Assembly (NCBI GenBank): GCA_905250075.1
Contig: CAJNOP010000195.1
Coordinates: 262,568 to 326,567, forward strand
Length of the DNA: 64,000 nucleotides
Source of the DNA: Rotaria sp. Silwood1
Taxonomy: Eukaryota; Rotifera; Eurotatoria; Philodinida; Philodinidae
Direction of reading: 5' to 3'
Shown: positions 44,573 through 56,519 of the stretch, in pieces
Position numbering within the stretch: position 1 is the first letter of the stretch
Layout: each line of letters starts with the position of its first letter
The notes under the pieces: model-generated
The model's input: the letters and a program-made list of their open reading frames with translations, nothing else
What the model was told of the DNA's origin: nothing
The model's database searches: none
Position numbers and translations under genes: made by a program

Positions 44573-46104
44573 ATGACTCGTATTTCTTCTATATTTAATC
44601 TTAATCGTTTATTTCAAGTAACATCAATTTTTACTTTCAAACATTTTTGTACTTCACACACATCTACAATGGCAACAAATCAACAAGGAAATATTATTAT
44701 TAATTTAGCTGGTGATGTTATGATTGGTAAAATTTTGAAATTTAATTATTTATTTTTTTGTTACTTCTCTATGAATTCTATTTGAAGGTCGTTTAATTGA
44801 TCAATTACTTCCAACTTCTGTTTATAATCCTGAAGAAGCGTCTATTGTTCGTCAATTTCGATTATCTCGAAGTTCATATTTTCCTTATTTACAAGAAGAT
44901 AAATATAATTATGCAACTGTTTGGGGAAATACAATTCCATTGTGGAAAATGGTAAAATATATCTTATGAATATTTTCAAAAAAAAAAAAGAAAATAATAA
45001 TTATCATTGAATAGGGAAATTTAAATATTATTAATTTGGAAACAGCTGTAACTACTCATGAGAAACTATGGCCTGGTAAAGTTTTCAAGTATATTGTTCG
45101 TATGATATTATAATTTGAAAAAAAATGTTTTTGTTTTAGTTATCGTACTCATCCTGCAAATATTGCATGCTTAACAATAGCAAATATTCATCATGTTTCT
45201 CTTGCTAATAATCATACATTAGATTTTGGAATAAAAGGACTTGAAGAAACATGTGAAAGTTTAGATAAATCTGGTATATCATATGTTGGTTAGTCATTTT
45301 TAAATTTTCGTTATTTGTATTTTAAACATTTTGTCTCGTTGTTTATAAATAGGTGCTGGTAAAACACGTGAACATGCTTTTGGTCCAGTTTTTATTGATG
45401 TTCCTATAACAGTTTCACCCATTGTTGAAAAATTAAAACCTATATCAATCAATAGTGCAGCACCTCGTTCTTCTACGTCACTTAGAATTGGTTTACTTTC
45501 AGCATCTGATCATCCATCAGATTGGTCTTCTGTTCCGTCATTTCATCTTCTAACTTATTATGATCTTCCATTACTTTATACTCAACTTGAACCTCTTATT
45601 ACAAATGCTCGTTTGAATTCTGATTTCGTGATATTTTCTGTTCATTGGGGTCCAAATTATCAATGGATACCAGATAAAAAAATTCAAGAACTTGCTCATT
45701 GGATGATTCATCAAGGAGTTGATCTTATACATGGACATTCAAGTCATCATCTACAAGGTATAAAAATTGTTCAACGTCAAAATGGAACTCATGGTTTAAT
45801 TATATATGGTTGTGGTGATTTTGTTGATGATTATGCTATTGATCAAGAATATCGAAATGATCTTGGTGCGCTTTTTCAATTACATCTATCAATATCATCA
45901 CAAAATGAAAAATTAAAATCAATTCGTCTTCAATCACTTTCAATTTTTCCTACACGATGTTCTAATTTTCAAGTGAATCGATTAAATTTACAAGATATTG
46001 ATTGGACATGGATAAAAGAGAAATTTGTTCAATTAAGTAATATTGGTGAAAGAATATGGACACATGGTCAAAATAACGATATAAAAATTGATATTGATAC
46101 ATAA
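44573..46104 (+). CDS. CapA-like (poly-gamma-glutamate synthesis type) metallophosphatase-fold protein, 5 exons
   Basis: Exons 44573-44726, 44788-44951, 45015-45088, 45140-45288 and 45353-46104. The four introns are 51-64 bp and GT-AG, all junctions are in phase, and the product has 430 residues. Family motifs in order: LAGDVMIGR (near residue 50), INLETAVT, SLANNHTLDFG, FSVHWGPNY, GHSSHHLQGI and IIYGCGDFVDDY. These His/Asp/Asn motifs are the metal-site motifs of CapA, a calcineurin-like phosphatase relative used in bacterial capsule (poly-gamma-glutamate) synthesis. The first 38 residues (MTRISSIFNLNRLF...) are basic and without acids, so they could target mitochondria. Otherwise translation could begin at MATNQQ. 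CapA is mainly bacterial and fungal. Here the introns show it is a settled nuclear gene, probably old horizontal acquisition (inference). Confidence 0.9.
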
Positions 46105-46315
46105 GAACAAAATTGATACATTATTGTTTTTTTATATAAAAGTTTTTTTAGAATGTAAAGATATAAATCTAATAACTTGTGTTTTCTAGCAGTTATATAC
46201 ATAAGAGTTCTTCTTGTATTAATTAACTTCTTCTAACGAATAGTACATCTTAGATCTCTGTTATACTTCAAATTTTGAATAATATTGCATTTGACAGTAA
46301 AAAAAAAACCAATTC
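46105..46315. other. Short spacer, no gene
   Basis: 3' flank of the CapA-like gene, AT-rich, with several A/T runs. No poly(A) signal is singled out. Confidence 0.35.
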
Positions 46316-46344
46316 TCATTAGCTAGAGTCCTGCGCGGGTTTGA

Positions 46345-46500
46345 TTTTTCGAACCCGCACCCGACCCGAGGTCTTTTAGTCGTACCCGTGCCCGACCCGA
46401 CCCGACAAGGCTCAACCCGAGCCCGACCCTACCCGACAAGGTTCAACCCGAGCCCGACCCGACCCGAGGATAGTTGGACCCGAGCCCGACCCGACCCGAG
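46345..46500. repeat. GC-rich sub-terminal tandem of the hAT element (left)
   Basis: Units of CCCGAGCCCGACCCGACC and variants separated by AAGGCTCAA or AAGGTTCAA. It stands out by its GC content from the AT-rich surroundings. The partner array at 47420-47555 is inverted. Confidence 0.85.
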
Positions 46501-46714
46501 AGATTTAAATTCGTTTATTTTATAAAGATACATCAGTTTATTGCAATATTAAGCATAAAAAATGATAGAAGCTTTATAGCAATAAAAAACACATAGATAA
46601 TCATGATTGCAAAAAAAACCATCACAACTTAGTATGATCACATTTCCATTCAAATACATACATTTCAAACAGTTAAGATCGATAATGATCATAACAATAA
46701 GTATCGTACAAATA

Positions 46715-47321
46715 TCAATAATACATCTTCAATTTATACAAAACAACTGAAAAATTTCGTAAAAAAATAAGAGAGTCAAGTGATTCTGGTGATATTTGTT
46801 GACGTCGAACTTCAAGAATCCGACCTGTTTTACTGAATATTCTTTCAGATACAGCAGAACCTGCAGGTACTGCTAAGAGAGAACATGCCAATAATGATAA
46901 CCTAAGGAGAATCAAATTTAAATTAATTTATTGAATTTTTTTTGTGCATTTAAGGAGAATGATATAGTAATCAAGAAACTCACTTTTTGTATATAATAGA
47001 GTGTTTTTGCCACCGTTGTAAAAGTGATTCTCCTTTTGGGTATGATATTTTCGCTTTAATATAATCATCTACTTTATCCATCGGCCTCTTATCATCATCG
47101 TCTGATGATGAGTCTACAAATGCATTAAAAGACTTGAGAACATCGTGTACAGTGTCTATTTTAATACGTTTTTGATGTGTTGAGGAGTTGTTGTTGGTAC
47201 CTGTCTCTGTTGTTTCTTCATCGACTTGTTGATCTATAGCTAGAGCTTTTAAAAGTATTCGTATATTTTTAATAACAGCATTACGTTCTGATTTCATTAG
47301 ACTCTGAGAATCATTGATCAA
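46715..47321 (-). pseudogene. C-terminal remnant of hAT transposase (two exons)
   Basis: Exon 47321-46984 and exon 46901-46715 join in phase across an 82-bp GT-AG intron (GTGAGT...CCTTAG). The second exon is the hAT dimerisation domain: LSLLACSLLAVPAGSAVSER-type sequence followed by IFSKTGRILEVRRQQISPES and SLIFLRN. The first exon ends ESLLQRWQKHSIIYKK and holds an acidic SSSDDDD run. The BED finger and the catalytic core are absent, so no active transposase can be made from this copy. Confidence 0.85.
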
Positions 47322-47578
47322 TAGAATTGAGTTTTATTATTCTATGAGTTTAAGACGAACGAAAATAGAGGGCAAAAGCATACATACGCAAAAAAATCTG
47401 ACCCGATAAAAACCCGACATTTTTTAATTTCAAACCCACACCCGACCCGACCCGACGGCTGACAGACCCGTACCCGACCCGACCCGATAAGATTGAACCC
47501 GAGCCCGCCCGCACCCGACAAGATTGAACCCGAACCCGCCCGCACCCGCGGGTCGGGTTGCAGTACTCTATCATTAGC

Positions 47579-48420
47579 AAACATATTTATTTAAAGTTGA
47601 ACGTTATTCGAATTGCTTATCTTAAATTTATACTTTTTATTGTTAATTAATCAAATAGACATTTTCAACAATCAGATTAATATTTCATTATAAATTAAAA
47701 AATCTTTATATGATTTAGCGATGTTTAATATTGGTTATAGAAATATAATGAAAAAAATCAAAATAGGATGTGTGTCTGTATGGGAGTAGATAAAAACAGC
47801 ATATACACTGATTCATCCACATTTCGAATCTAGAGATCTCGATGGATACACCATGAATTAAAAATCTAAAATAAGACAAGACGATGAGCAATCTATAATA
47901 TCACACCGAGTAATATGATTACTTGTACGAAAAACTTTACTAGGCATCGAGTGTTGGTGTAAGCTTTGATAATTGAACTGACTTTTGGTTATCGTTGATC
48001 TGATATCCGAATCGAATTCGGTTAAATCAATAGAATAACAAAGTAAGAATAAAATAGTTTTGTTCAAACATTCTTTGCTTCTAAAGTTCATGAAGTATGT
48101 GAATCGTAATAGTTTATAGTATGAGTATATTTGATGCTTATTCTGATCTATCTACTCATCCAACCATATCCTTAATGAAATTTTTAAAAAAACTTCGAAA
48201 TCCTTCTATACAAAATATTATTTTTTAAAACTGCTATATTTCTTCAAGTGATAATATTCAACTTTTGATCGATAAGAAGAAAAACCGAAACTACTCAGTA
48301 TGACTTATTAGTTTTACTGCTGAAAATGAGTATTCTTCATAATATATCCTACAATAATCACATTTCTCTTGTTTTCCTAGAAAATAAAACCTGTTCGATA
48401 AGAAAAAAATTGTGAAGATT
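47579..48420. other. No supported gene
   Basis: AT-rich spacer. A 77-codon minus-strand frame with ATG at 48091 matches nothing I know. Confidence 0.35.
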
Positions 48421-48427
48421 TGATCTA

Positions 48428-49909
48428 TCAATCGGTGGATCGACTAAATACTTTTCGATTTTTAAAACCGATTCGATATTTAGGACCATTACTGGAGATA
48501 GTTGAACATGAACTTGACATATTGGATATAACATGAGTTGATCTATTATCCAAATCAATATTTGAATCATAAACTATAAATTTCCTGTCGATTTTTGATG
48601 GAAGAAAATTATTTTCCGTCAAATATCGAATGAAATCATCATTTCTGTTAATTGCATTTATTCTACCAACATTAAATAATCTCATCATAACAATAAAGTT
48701 CATCTCATCAATTGATGATTTTTCGAATACATTTTGTGCTAACTGCAAATCTCTATATAAACATAATTGTTTCAATTTTTTAAATTCCATTGTCGATTTT
48801 ACAAATATTTCATAACGAAATTCAAAATAATTGAATTTTTTATTCCAAAATAATAATTTATCAATATCATTTTCTGGTACACCATCCTTACATGCTAATG
48901 ATTCGATTTTTAATCTTATAATATTAAAATTTCTAAATTTTGTATCGACTAATGTTTTAATTTGTTCAATAATATTAGGATATGTTCCAACATGATATAA
49001 TGATGTTATTAACTGTTTGATATTATTACCATTAATTAAATGAAGAAAAATAGGTTTTAATTTATTTATTTTACAGATATTTAAAAACTCTTTTATATTA
49101 CAATTTTCAACAGTAATATGAACTTCAAATGTATCATCAATAATATTTGTTGGCACGAGTTCATTAATTATTGTTTTATATTCATCACTTTTCATTCTAA
49201 TATAATCAATAACAAAATCAATATTTTTATTATTATTTATATATATATCTTTCATTTCATATAGTACATATGTTACACGTTTAAAATCATCTATTGATTT
49301 TGTTCGAATTAATTGTTCACCTATATCTAAATATCTTAAACCATGAAATAAATATTTCAATAGTCGATCTTCATCGATAGTTGTCGTATGAATAGCATCA
49401 CATAAAAATTGATCAATAGTTGGATTAGTATAAGATTTTGATTGAGAACAAATTGAATCATTTTCATTATTATCAATTATATATTTAAAACTATCATTAT
49501 TTTCATAAAATATAACTTGTTTTAATCTTAATGGATTATAATATTTTGATAAATATATTGTTTTATAATCAATATTATTTCTTAAAATAAATTCATTTGG
49601 ATAAAATAAACATTCAACAGCTAACATATAATTTTTTTCTAATAATATTTCAAAATTTTCACATGTATGAATTGTTACATCACAATTTTTTAATCGTTTT
49701 AATTCAAATGAATGAAAATAATCAAAATCTCTTCGAAATTTTAAACGTTTACTTTTCTTACTATTTTCAATTTTCATTACAATAAGAAAATCACGATCTG
49801 ATTTTTCATGATTAGTACCATAAACCCATGAACCAAAATTATAAATATTTGTTATATGATCATCATTTAATTGAAGTTCTTTTTTAATGGACGATAAAAT
49901 GGTTTCCAT
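48428..49909 (-). CDS. Nucleotidyltransferase-fold protein with unknown C-terminal domain (intronless)
   Basis: 493 codons from ATG 49909 to 48428, no intron. The N-terminal Pol-beta-type nucleotidyltransferase signature is clear: YNFGSWVYGTNHEKSDRDFLIV gives the G26-S27 pair and D38-x-D40, with a candidate third carboxylate D77 in CDVTIHT. The middle part is helical. A second conserved-looking domain begins near residue 262 (DDTFEVHITVENCN, ITSLYHVGTYPNI, RLKIESLACKDGVP). It contains one H-x-T motif (HITV), as in 2H phosphoesterases, but I do not see a clear second one. The C-terminus is Ser-rich. Standalone NTases of this type act on RNA, nucleotides or proteins in bacteria, giant viruses and eukaryotes. 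The substrate here is unknown. Absence of introns in 1.5 kb, unlike most genes here, could mean recent acquisition or retrocopy. Confidence 0.75.
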   Translation of the reverse strand: METILSSIKKELQLNDDHITNIYNFGSWVYGTNHEKSDRDFLIVMKIENSKKSKRLKFRRDFDYFHSFELKRLKNCDVTIHTCENFEILLEKNYMLAVECLFYPNEFILRNNIDYKTIYLSKYYNPLRLKQVIFYENNDSFKYIIDNNENDSICSQSKSYTNPTIDQFLCDAIHTTTIDEDRLLKYLFHGLRYLDIGEQLIRTKSIDDFKRVTYVLYEMKDIYINNNKNIDFVIDYIRMKSDEYKTIINELVPTNIIDDTFEVHITVENCNIKEFLNICKINKLKPIFLHLINGNNIKQLITSLYHVGTYPNIIEQIKTLVDTKFRNFNIIRLKIESLACKDGVPENDIDKLLFWNKKFNYFEFRYEIFVKSTMEFKKLKQLCLYRDLQLAQNVFEKSSIDEMNFIVMMRLFNVGRINAINRNDDFIRYLTENNFLPSKIDRKFIVYDSNIDLDNRSTHVISNMSSSCSTISSNGPKYRIGFKNRKVFSRSTD

Positions 49910-52900
49910 AGATACTTTTGATAAATCTGTAATGTGAATATAGTGAAAAAAAATACATTTAACTATTAAATTCTATTGAGATTTTATATATTATATCAAT
50001 GTCACCTCCGCTATAATGGGGATCTAAAGTTATCTAAAAATCTAAAACTTTGCTGTGAAACATTACGAACATAGCCGTTGTCGCGATTCTGATGGACAAT
50101 AGCTAGGAGATTACAAATAAGCTAATGGAGATGTGGAGAGCCCTCCTGACTATGCTGTAAATTCTAGCAATGACCTTCAAGAATAGATATATCTTAAAAG
50201 TCCCATCGCAATGTCCCAGACTATTCGATATTAGTAGCTGCTGGCCATAATTGCACAACGAGTAGAGATACAGCGTGCTTGTTCAAATGAAGTATAGTTT
50301 CGTAAGTTTCGTAATTGTTTATCGCATAACGAGAGAAAAAGAAAGAAAATTGATTGGATCATCTCTTTCAGTCAATGAATGCAGCATCGAAAGGTGGGGT
50401 AGCTAGACATCGACATGGCCAGTCCTTTTTGACCACGGTCATCCATGGTCACGATCATGACCCTGAGTTCCGAAAATTAAATTGTGTGTATTAGTGCGAT
50501 ATCTGACAATTGTCCATGTTCGTACACTGATTCTTCGTAGGATACCTTTTATTTTTTCAGTGTTTTATGTATGGCACAGATGCTTCTCAATTGAAATATA
50601 TGTTTTCGAAGCACTTTTAGAAGAATGTAATGAAATATTCGAAATCAGTACACGAAATCATGCCTCATAATGTGTCTTTTAGCTGTTTTAGTTTTCAATG
50701 AGATTAAAGTATAGATTCGCACTCAATCGTAAACTGTAGATCTGCAAAGACAATCAACTAAATTGATGATGTTTAGTTATGGTGATGGCACGGTCGTGTA
50801 AAAAAAGTAAGACCTTGAGTTTCTCTGAAATTCTTCCTAAAAATTGGAGTGTATCAGTACAATCGATATGATTATATCAGTAGGTTGCTAAAATGTTACA
50901 CACTTTTTGGTTATTAATGCAGTTTGTGAACAGCCGTTAATTGTCTGGTCAAAGCTACACTTACTGATCTCTTTTGTTGTTGAATTTCTATGCACTCCTG
51001 TTGTCCATGAAACGGATCAACAAAGCAGCGTAGAAAGTCGGGTAATCTCTAAACTTTTATAAGACAATCTGATAATATTACCAAATAGGAGACCAGGTTT
51101 TCCTTTCTTGATCTGCTGGTCTATGCCTTTGCGATCGATTATAATTTCGAAGGTATTAACTGTCTTAGAATCCTATGCACAGTGACATGGATACCATCGA
51201 TGTCAAACAGATATTACATCCACGCTTACATACCCTCGTCCACCCTCAGCGAACTATTAAACCTATATGATAGAGTGACGGAAGATATTTTGTTTTCTAG
51301 AAGTCTATATAGATTAATAAATACATACATGAGATAATAAAGACTTTTTATAACAAGAAATATCCAATATCTAAATCAATCAATCAAATAGAAATATTTC
51401 TGTAACTATCTTTTGCTGTAAGTGAAAATAAAATATTTTATACAAAAAAAGAAAGATAGAAAAAAAATTTCGACCTAATCAAAACACATTCTTCAAGATA
51501 CATACGTATTTCGTCAATAATATGATGTTCGAAACTAGTGAGAAATGTACATAAGTTCTAGTTTCGTAGTATATCTAATTGGATTCTATCGTATTTTTTC
51601 TTCGATATATATTAGTTTCAATTAGTTGAATCTCTCAGAAATATGCTGTAGTTCTTCTATTAGTTCCAAAGTTTTTTGTAGTTTTAGACTTTGCAGAATG
51701 GCTCGATATTATAAATCTATCGAGCATGTCGAAATAAAACAGTGCATCAACTTGCTTATGGATCGAACATAGAAATGTAAACTCAATAAAAGATATTTCA
51801 CATATAATCAAATGAACAAATGACTGTAATAGTTGATTTTCCAGTCTCTTAATTAAATAATATAAACATAGTAGGGAACTTCATTTAGAAAACGAAAATA
51901 TTATTAAATTCGACGAAATCTCATTGAGTTTTTGTTCAAACTTCACGAGATTACTGATTCAATATACTTTGAATAATATCCATATTTTAATTATAGTTCT
52001 AACATGTTGTCATAAATACTTTTTCGTCATATGACATCAATTAAACCTTTATGCAGCAAGTTATTTCGTATGCTCATGTAGTTCTGACTGTATTGTGGGT
52101 TTTTTTTCAAAGTTATTTCTAATAGGATTGATATAATAAAAAGGTAAAAAATGAAGTATTTATTTGTAATTGTAAGATAATTGTACCTTAAACAAGAATT
52201 GTATTTTCTCTAATAGAATAAAATTTTTCGACATATTCTTTTTGCACAATAGATAACATCTGTCATACTACTTTTATGAATACTTTTAAAAATAAATCAT
52301 GAATCAATGACAAAGAAACAATCAGAAATAGAGTCATTGGATGATCATAACAATCGTCCGATGCTATGCTCGATCAGCAGAACCTCAATCAATCACAAGC
52401 TTAACAATTCTATGCATTTTTTTTTATTGGATTAATGTTTGTTTTTTCGATTGAAAATATATAATTTCTAGCATCAGTGCTTATTGCAATAGTCAAAATA
52501 AGATGTTTTTTGTTGTGGACTTTTCATAATTTATCAGAATATGTTATCATAAAAAAACGATTTTGTGATGATAACTGTTCCTATTTGATTCATAAATTGA
52601 TCAATGGAAGAAAAAAAACACTACAGAAGTGTTGCTTGTGTTGTAGATAATATTGTTAGAGGAAGAATTTGCCGCGACAAATACACCCACAAACTACCGT
52701 TTGTATTGTTGGCATGCTATCATTAATTAACATAGATTTTATTGATCAATGATGTTCATGAAATCGTAATCTTTCAATATAAAATTATAATTTTTGATAA
52801 ATCATTGTAGAAATCACTTATTGGTGACTTTAAGTAAAGACATGATTGTTCAAAGATAGAATAGTGGTATACTCTTCGATCTATCCTACTATTAAAAGAA

Positions 52901-53610
52901 AACGAGAAGCTTGTTTCTTTTCTTCATATGTTTATAATTGACAACACAGATATATAACTGTACAAAGACAAGATTTGTATTGCAGATACAAGAGTAACAA
53001 GAGAATATTCCATCAGCAATAAATAGGATTCGAGTCTATTATAAAATTAAAAAAACTGACTTGTTTTTCTTATTTGTTATACTTTTTAGCAATTTAATAA
53101 TATGAGATGAGATTCGATTTTCTATAAATAACTGAACATATTTATTACATTGTTTTACGTTAAACTATGTTATTTTGCTTAATAAACCATAGTTTAATGA
53201 ACGTTTGTTATATAATCCATGACTGGGACAGTCAGTTGAGTTTAGAACTATAAATAGTTAAGTAATTTTTATTTTCTAAATGAAGAGAAAATTAATGTAC
53301 TCAAGTACCTTTTCTAAACAAGCTATAATTATAATTAAACTATTGTTCCTTTTCCCCCTATTAGTTTTCTTTAATGAAAAAAGAAATTTGTTCACATTCA
53401 CCTTTCTTATTAGTAATATGCGTTCCCAACTCGTAATAACGACACCTGATATGTATATGTTAAAAATGAAGGATGAGCACAAATAGATACATCCTTTCTT
53501 TTCCTTAGTGAAAGAACAACAAAAAGTGTCGTAAAATTACATGTGATGAAGAAAAAAAAAGAATCAATGAATATTTCTTTTTCTTTCTTTTATGCAGCGA
53601 AGACGAAACA
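49910..53610. other. No supported gene (3.7 kb)
   Basis: AT-rich DNA without a convincing open frame, array or inverted repeat. Short frames at 50482-50670 and 53280-53486 are unsupported. Confidence 0.4.
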
Positions 53611-53614
53611 AATA

Positions 53615-54529
53615 ATGCTAATAAAGAAAAGCGAAAATATTGTTTTAATACTGCATATTAACATCGTACTGCTAATTGTTGGTACCAGAGGTGATGTTCA
53701 ACCATTTATTACGTGAGTCATCATATCTATAAAATAATCAAATTCTAATAAAATAATATTCTTCTGTTATTTGTATTTTAGGTTTCGGTCAGGCACTTTT
53801 AGCAACTGGTCATTGTGTTCGTATAGCTACACATGAAACATTTCGTAAATTTGTTCGTAGAAATGGCCTAAAATTGTTTCCATTAGCTGATGATTCAGCT
53901 GAATTAATGTCTTTTGCAGTGAAAAATGCAGGTATACTTCCTTCAAAAAGTAGTATTGCTGTCGGTGATGTAACAAAATATCGTCAAGTTTCCACTGAAA
54001 TTCTTGCTTCAACATGGCGTGCTTGTACTGTTGAAGATGATAAAACAGGAAAATCATTTAGGGCTGAAACTATTATTGCTAATCCACCATCCTATGGACA
54101 TATGCATTGTGCACAAAAATTACAAATTCCTCTACATATTATGTGTACAATACTATGGTCACCAACAAATGTTTTTCCATATTCATTAATTAATGTTGAT
54201 TATTCGAAAAAATCTGTAGAAAAAGTTAATATGTTATCGTATAGTGCTGTCGAAATTTTGATAAGTAAATGAAAGACATACTTAAATATGTTTTATTTTA
54301 CTTTGTATTAGACTTGGTTGGGTATGGATAATATTATGAATAAATTTCGTAATGATGGTTGATGAACGTGTACTTTATACATACTGTTGGGTCACCATTA
54401 CTTGTACCAAAACCAAATGATTGGGGATCACATATTCATATCTCAGGATTTTTCTTTTTTGATCATGATGCAACTACTAATACAAAGCAATCTGATGATC
54501 TTATTAAATTTCTTGGTCTTAATGATTAA
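53615..54529 (+). pseudogene. Sterol/UDP-glucosyltransferase (Atg26/GT28 type), N-terminal part only
   Basis: The sequence reads as a glycosyltransferase N-terminal domain: IVLLIVGTRGDVQPFI, an intron-like gap (about 53712-53781), GFGQALLATGHCVRIATHETF, RRNGLKLFPLADDS, IIANPPSYGHMHCAQKLQIPLHIM, NVDYSKKSVEKVN, then after another gap WLGMDNIMNKFRN, and finally VGSPLLVPKPNDWGSHIHISGFF and DDLIKFLG. These match GT28/sterol 3-beta-glucosyltransferases in order. Breaks: the first exon junction does not keep phase with any GT-AG choice I can find. A stop and frame change lie around 54360-54375, between the NKFRNDG and HTVGSP segments. Everything after FLGLND (the UDP-sugar-binding C-terminal domain) is missing. 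Repeat-like sequence follows at once. A degenerate host gene copy. Confidence 0.75.
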
Positions 54530-54610
54530 CATTGTTATGATTCGTGGCTCTTATGAATCATACAGGACAATGCAGCAAGTTGGAACGACCACGGAATGAA
54601 GAAAAAGATG

Positions 54611-54684
54611 ACTCTTCACGGGACTCGAACCACGTACCTTCTGCTATCCGGGCAGATGTTCTAAGCTAGTTAGACTAGAAGAGA
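54611..54684 (-). ncRNA. tRNA-like sequence (degenerate tRNA or tRNA-derived SINE head)
   Basis: On the minus strand, a 7-bp acceptor-like stem pairs at six positions (CTCTTC/GAAGAG). An A-box-like TAGTCTAACTAG and a perfect B box GGTTCGAGTCC are present. The anticodon arm is TCTGC, loop CCGGATA, GCAGA, which would give anticodon GGA but lacks the usual U33. The T stem needs a one-base bulge, and the D stem has a mismatch. The short variable arm does not fit tRNA-Ser. It is best read as a pseudo-tRNA or the Pol III head of a SINE. It directly follows the truncated glycosyltransferase. Confidence 0.5.
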
Positions 54685-54899
54685 CATCTCATCTTCGTTT
54701 TATGTACAGAGGGAAACACTCTGTACATAACAGTAACTTAGTTTTATTAAACCTGGTGAACAATTTGAAGCAATAATCCTTTGTGTTAAATTAACGAACA
54801 CCTTTGAAGAATGAGTGTCAAAATTGTAAAACTTTTTGTCAAAGCATGACAGAACATTGTGATATTCTTTGTTGTTAAAGTTCCTGTTAAAGGAACTCA

Positions 54900-55415
54900 T
54901 AGTATAGTAATATTCCAAACATACCCAACGAATATGACTATTATTAGTAATTCTTGAGATGAAGCTTCTGGTAGTCCTACCTTTCGAATCATAGATGAAT
55001 CTACACATGAAAGTTGTAAAGTATGGACTACAACAACAAACAAAGCATAACGAGAAGTGGTATACTCATATAATTTATACAATTGTGCGATTATGTGTTT
55101 TTTTTGAATAAGAATTTCTTGTGTTATTGGCACGAATAACCTCAGTTTTCTTTTGTTGATCTCTTGCATTTCTATATCAATAGGATCAAAGAATTTATGC
55201 ACTTCATCATTCGATTTTCCTACAGGTTCTATAGCATCAACAATCTGATCGTTGACTGCCTCAGTGTGTAATGGAATAAGTTGATGACCATTATTATCAC
55301 AAAGAGAAGCTAATTGAATATTATCAATACATAGCACGGTTGCAAAAGCAAAACATCGTTGAATATCTTTCAAACACAAACATTCAATTCTATTAAGAAT
55401 TTCTGTTTGAATCTA
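54900..55415 (-). CDS. Uncharacterised open exon, possible gene
   Basis: On the minus strand, an acceptor-like GTATAG precedes an open frame IQTEILNRIECLCLKDIQRC running about 165 codons, with FAFATVLCIDNIQLASLC, DPIDIEMQEINKRKLRLF and SSMIRK before a possible donor GTAGGA. A second open frame on the same strand (54700-55008, containing SFNRNFNNKEYHN and FVNLTQRIIASNC) overlaps its end in another phase. I found no in-phase junction between them and no ATG start. Coding character is only moderate and the family is unknown. Could be a decayed gene. Confidence 0.3.
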
Positions 55416-56519
55416 TACAATAGTAACTTATCGTAAAAATTATATTTACGAAGAATAAAATACAATGACTTATTCATCTCTAGATATTTAGTAGGAAAAA
55501 AAAATGTTCCAATGACGCATATGATGGTCTTTGACGACATACAAGAAAGTAATGTGATGAATTCTTTTTTTCTTTTTCGTCGTTTTTTTCTATTATCAGC
55601 AACAAAACAAGTATTGCAACAGCGAGCACGCCTTTGTTACATAATTACATTCGAATACAATAAGGAAAATAACTCTTTACAGATGAAAAAATACATGACT
55701 TGAATAAATGAAAGCTGTTGAAAGTCTTTTTTTCACATTCATCTTTCTAGAGTGACTTTTGTCATTTGAAGCTTCAAAAGAAGTATTTCGTGTCGGTATT
55801 GCGCTCATTCTGATGTCATAGCAAAGTGCACCATAGAAAATATTTTGAAGAACTGTGCACAAGGAAGATGTCAATTGCAAGTTACCCGAAATTGATGCAT
55901 GCTACGCTTATCTAATACAATGGTCGAGTCAGTGCGGATGATAATATGACAAACAGCAGCATTCACATGTCTGAGATATCTTTTTCATGGAAAACGCCAA
56001 ATTGACTTTGCTATCCAATGCTTCCTTAATGATTGAAATACTCCATAATGATCATCATTAAGTAGAACACTTCCTAATGCGAGAATCATTGCAAAAGCAT
56101 TATGAAAGGCTCTAATCTATCGATTGAGCAAGACTTGCCGAGTCAACAGCGTGACAGTACCAATAATATCTTCATTGACGAAATCAGAGGATTAGAAGAA
56201 ATTCAACAAACCAGAAAATACCAACATTAGATGAAGTAATGATAAGAAATAGCGATTTATGTAGTAAAGGAAAAAAAATCATGACTTATTTTATATTGTA
56301 AAATATGTAGAACGAAAAATAAATCTGTATTTCTTTTCTTTTGATAAAAATTACATATATATCAAGGCATCTGTCCTGTATAAAAAGATTGACATTACTT
56401 CAGTTACTGTCAACAATGATAACGAGCATAGAATTTCATTCTATTCTTTCTATTCGAACTTGAAGATATCTTCACTAAATAAATTTTACCTTCATTCTTT
56501 TTTCTTATTTACTGATACG
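55416..56519. other. No supported gene
   Basis: AT-rich DNA with short unsupported frames and no clear repeat. Confidence 0.35.

Larger units (their letters stand above)
46324..47570 (-). mobile_element. Internally deleted hAT transposon
   Basis: Flanked by perfect 8-bp duplications TCATTAGC (46316-46323 and 47571-47578). Ends are TAGAGTCCTGC and, on the other strand, TAGAGTACTGC. Just inside each end is a GC-rich tandem of CCCGACCCGA-like units (about 46345-46500 and 47420-47555), inverted relative to each other. The middle codes only the C-terminal part of a hAT transposase. The rest is missing, so the element is non-autonomous. The perfect duplications suggest a fairly recent jump using a complete relative. 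Confidence 0.9.

Noticed and set aside
54611-54684. Functional tRNA-Ser(GGA)
   Set aside because: No U33, bulged T stem, mismatched D stem and a short variable arm, so it was called tRNA-like only.
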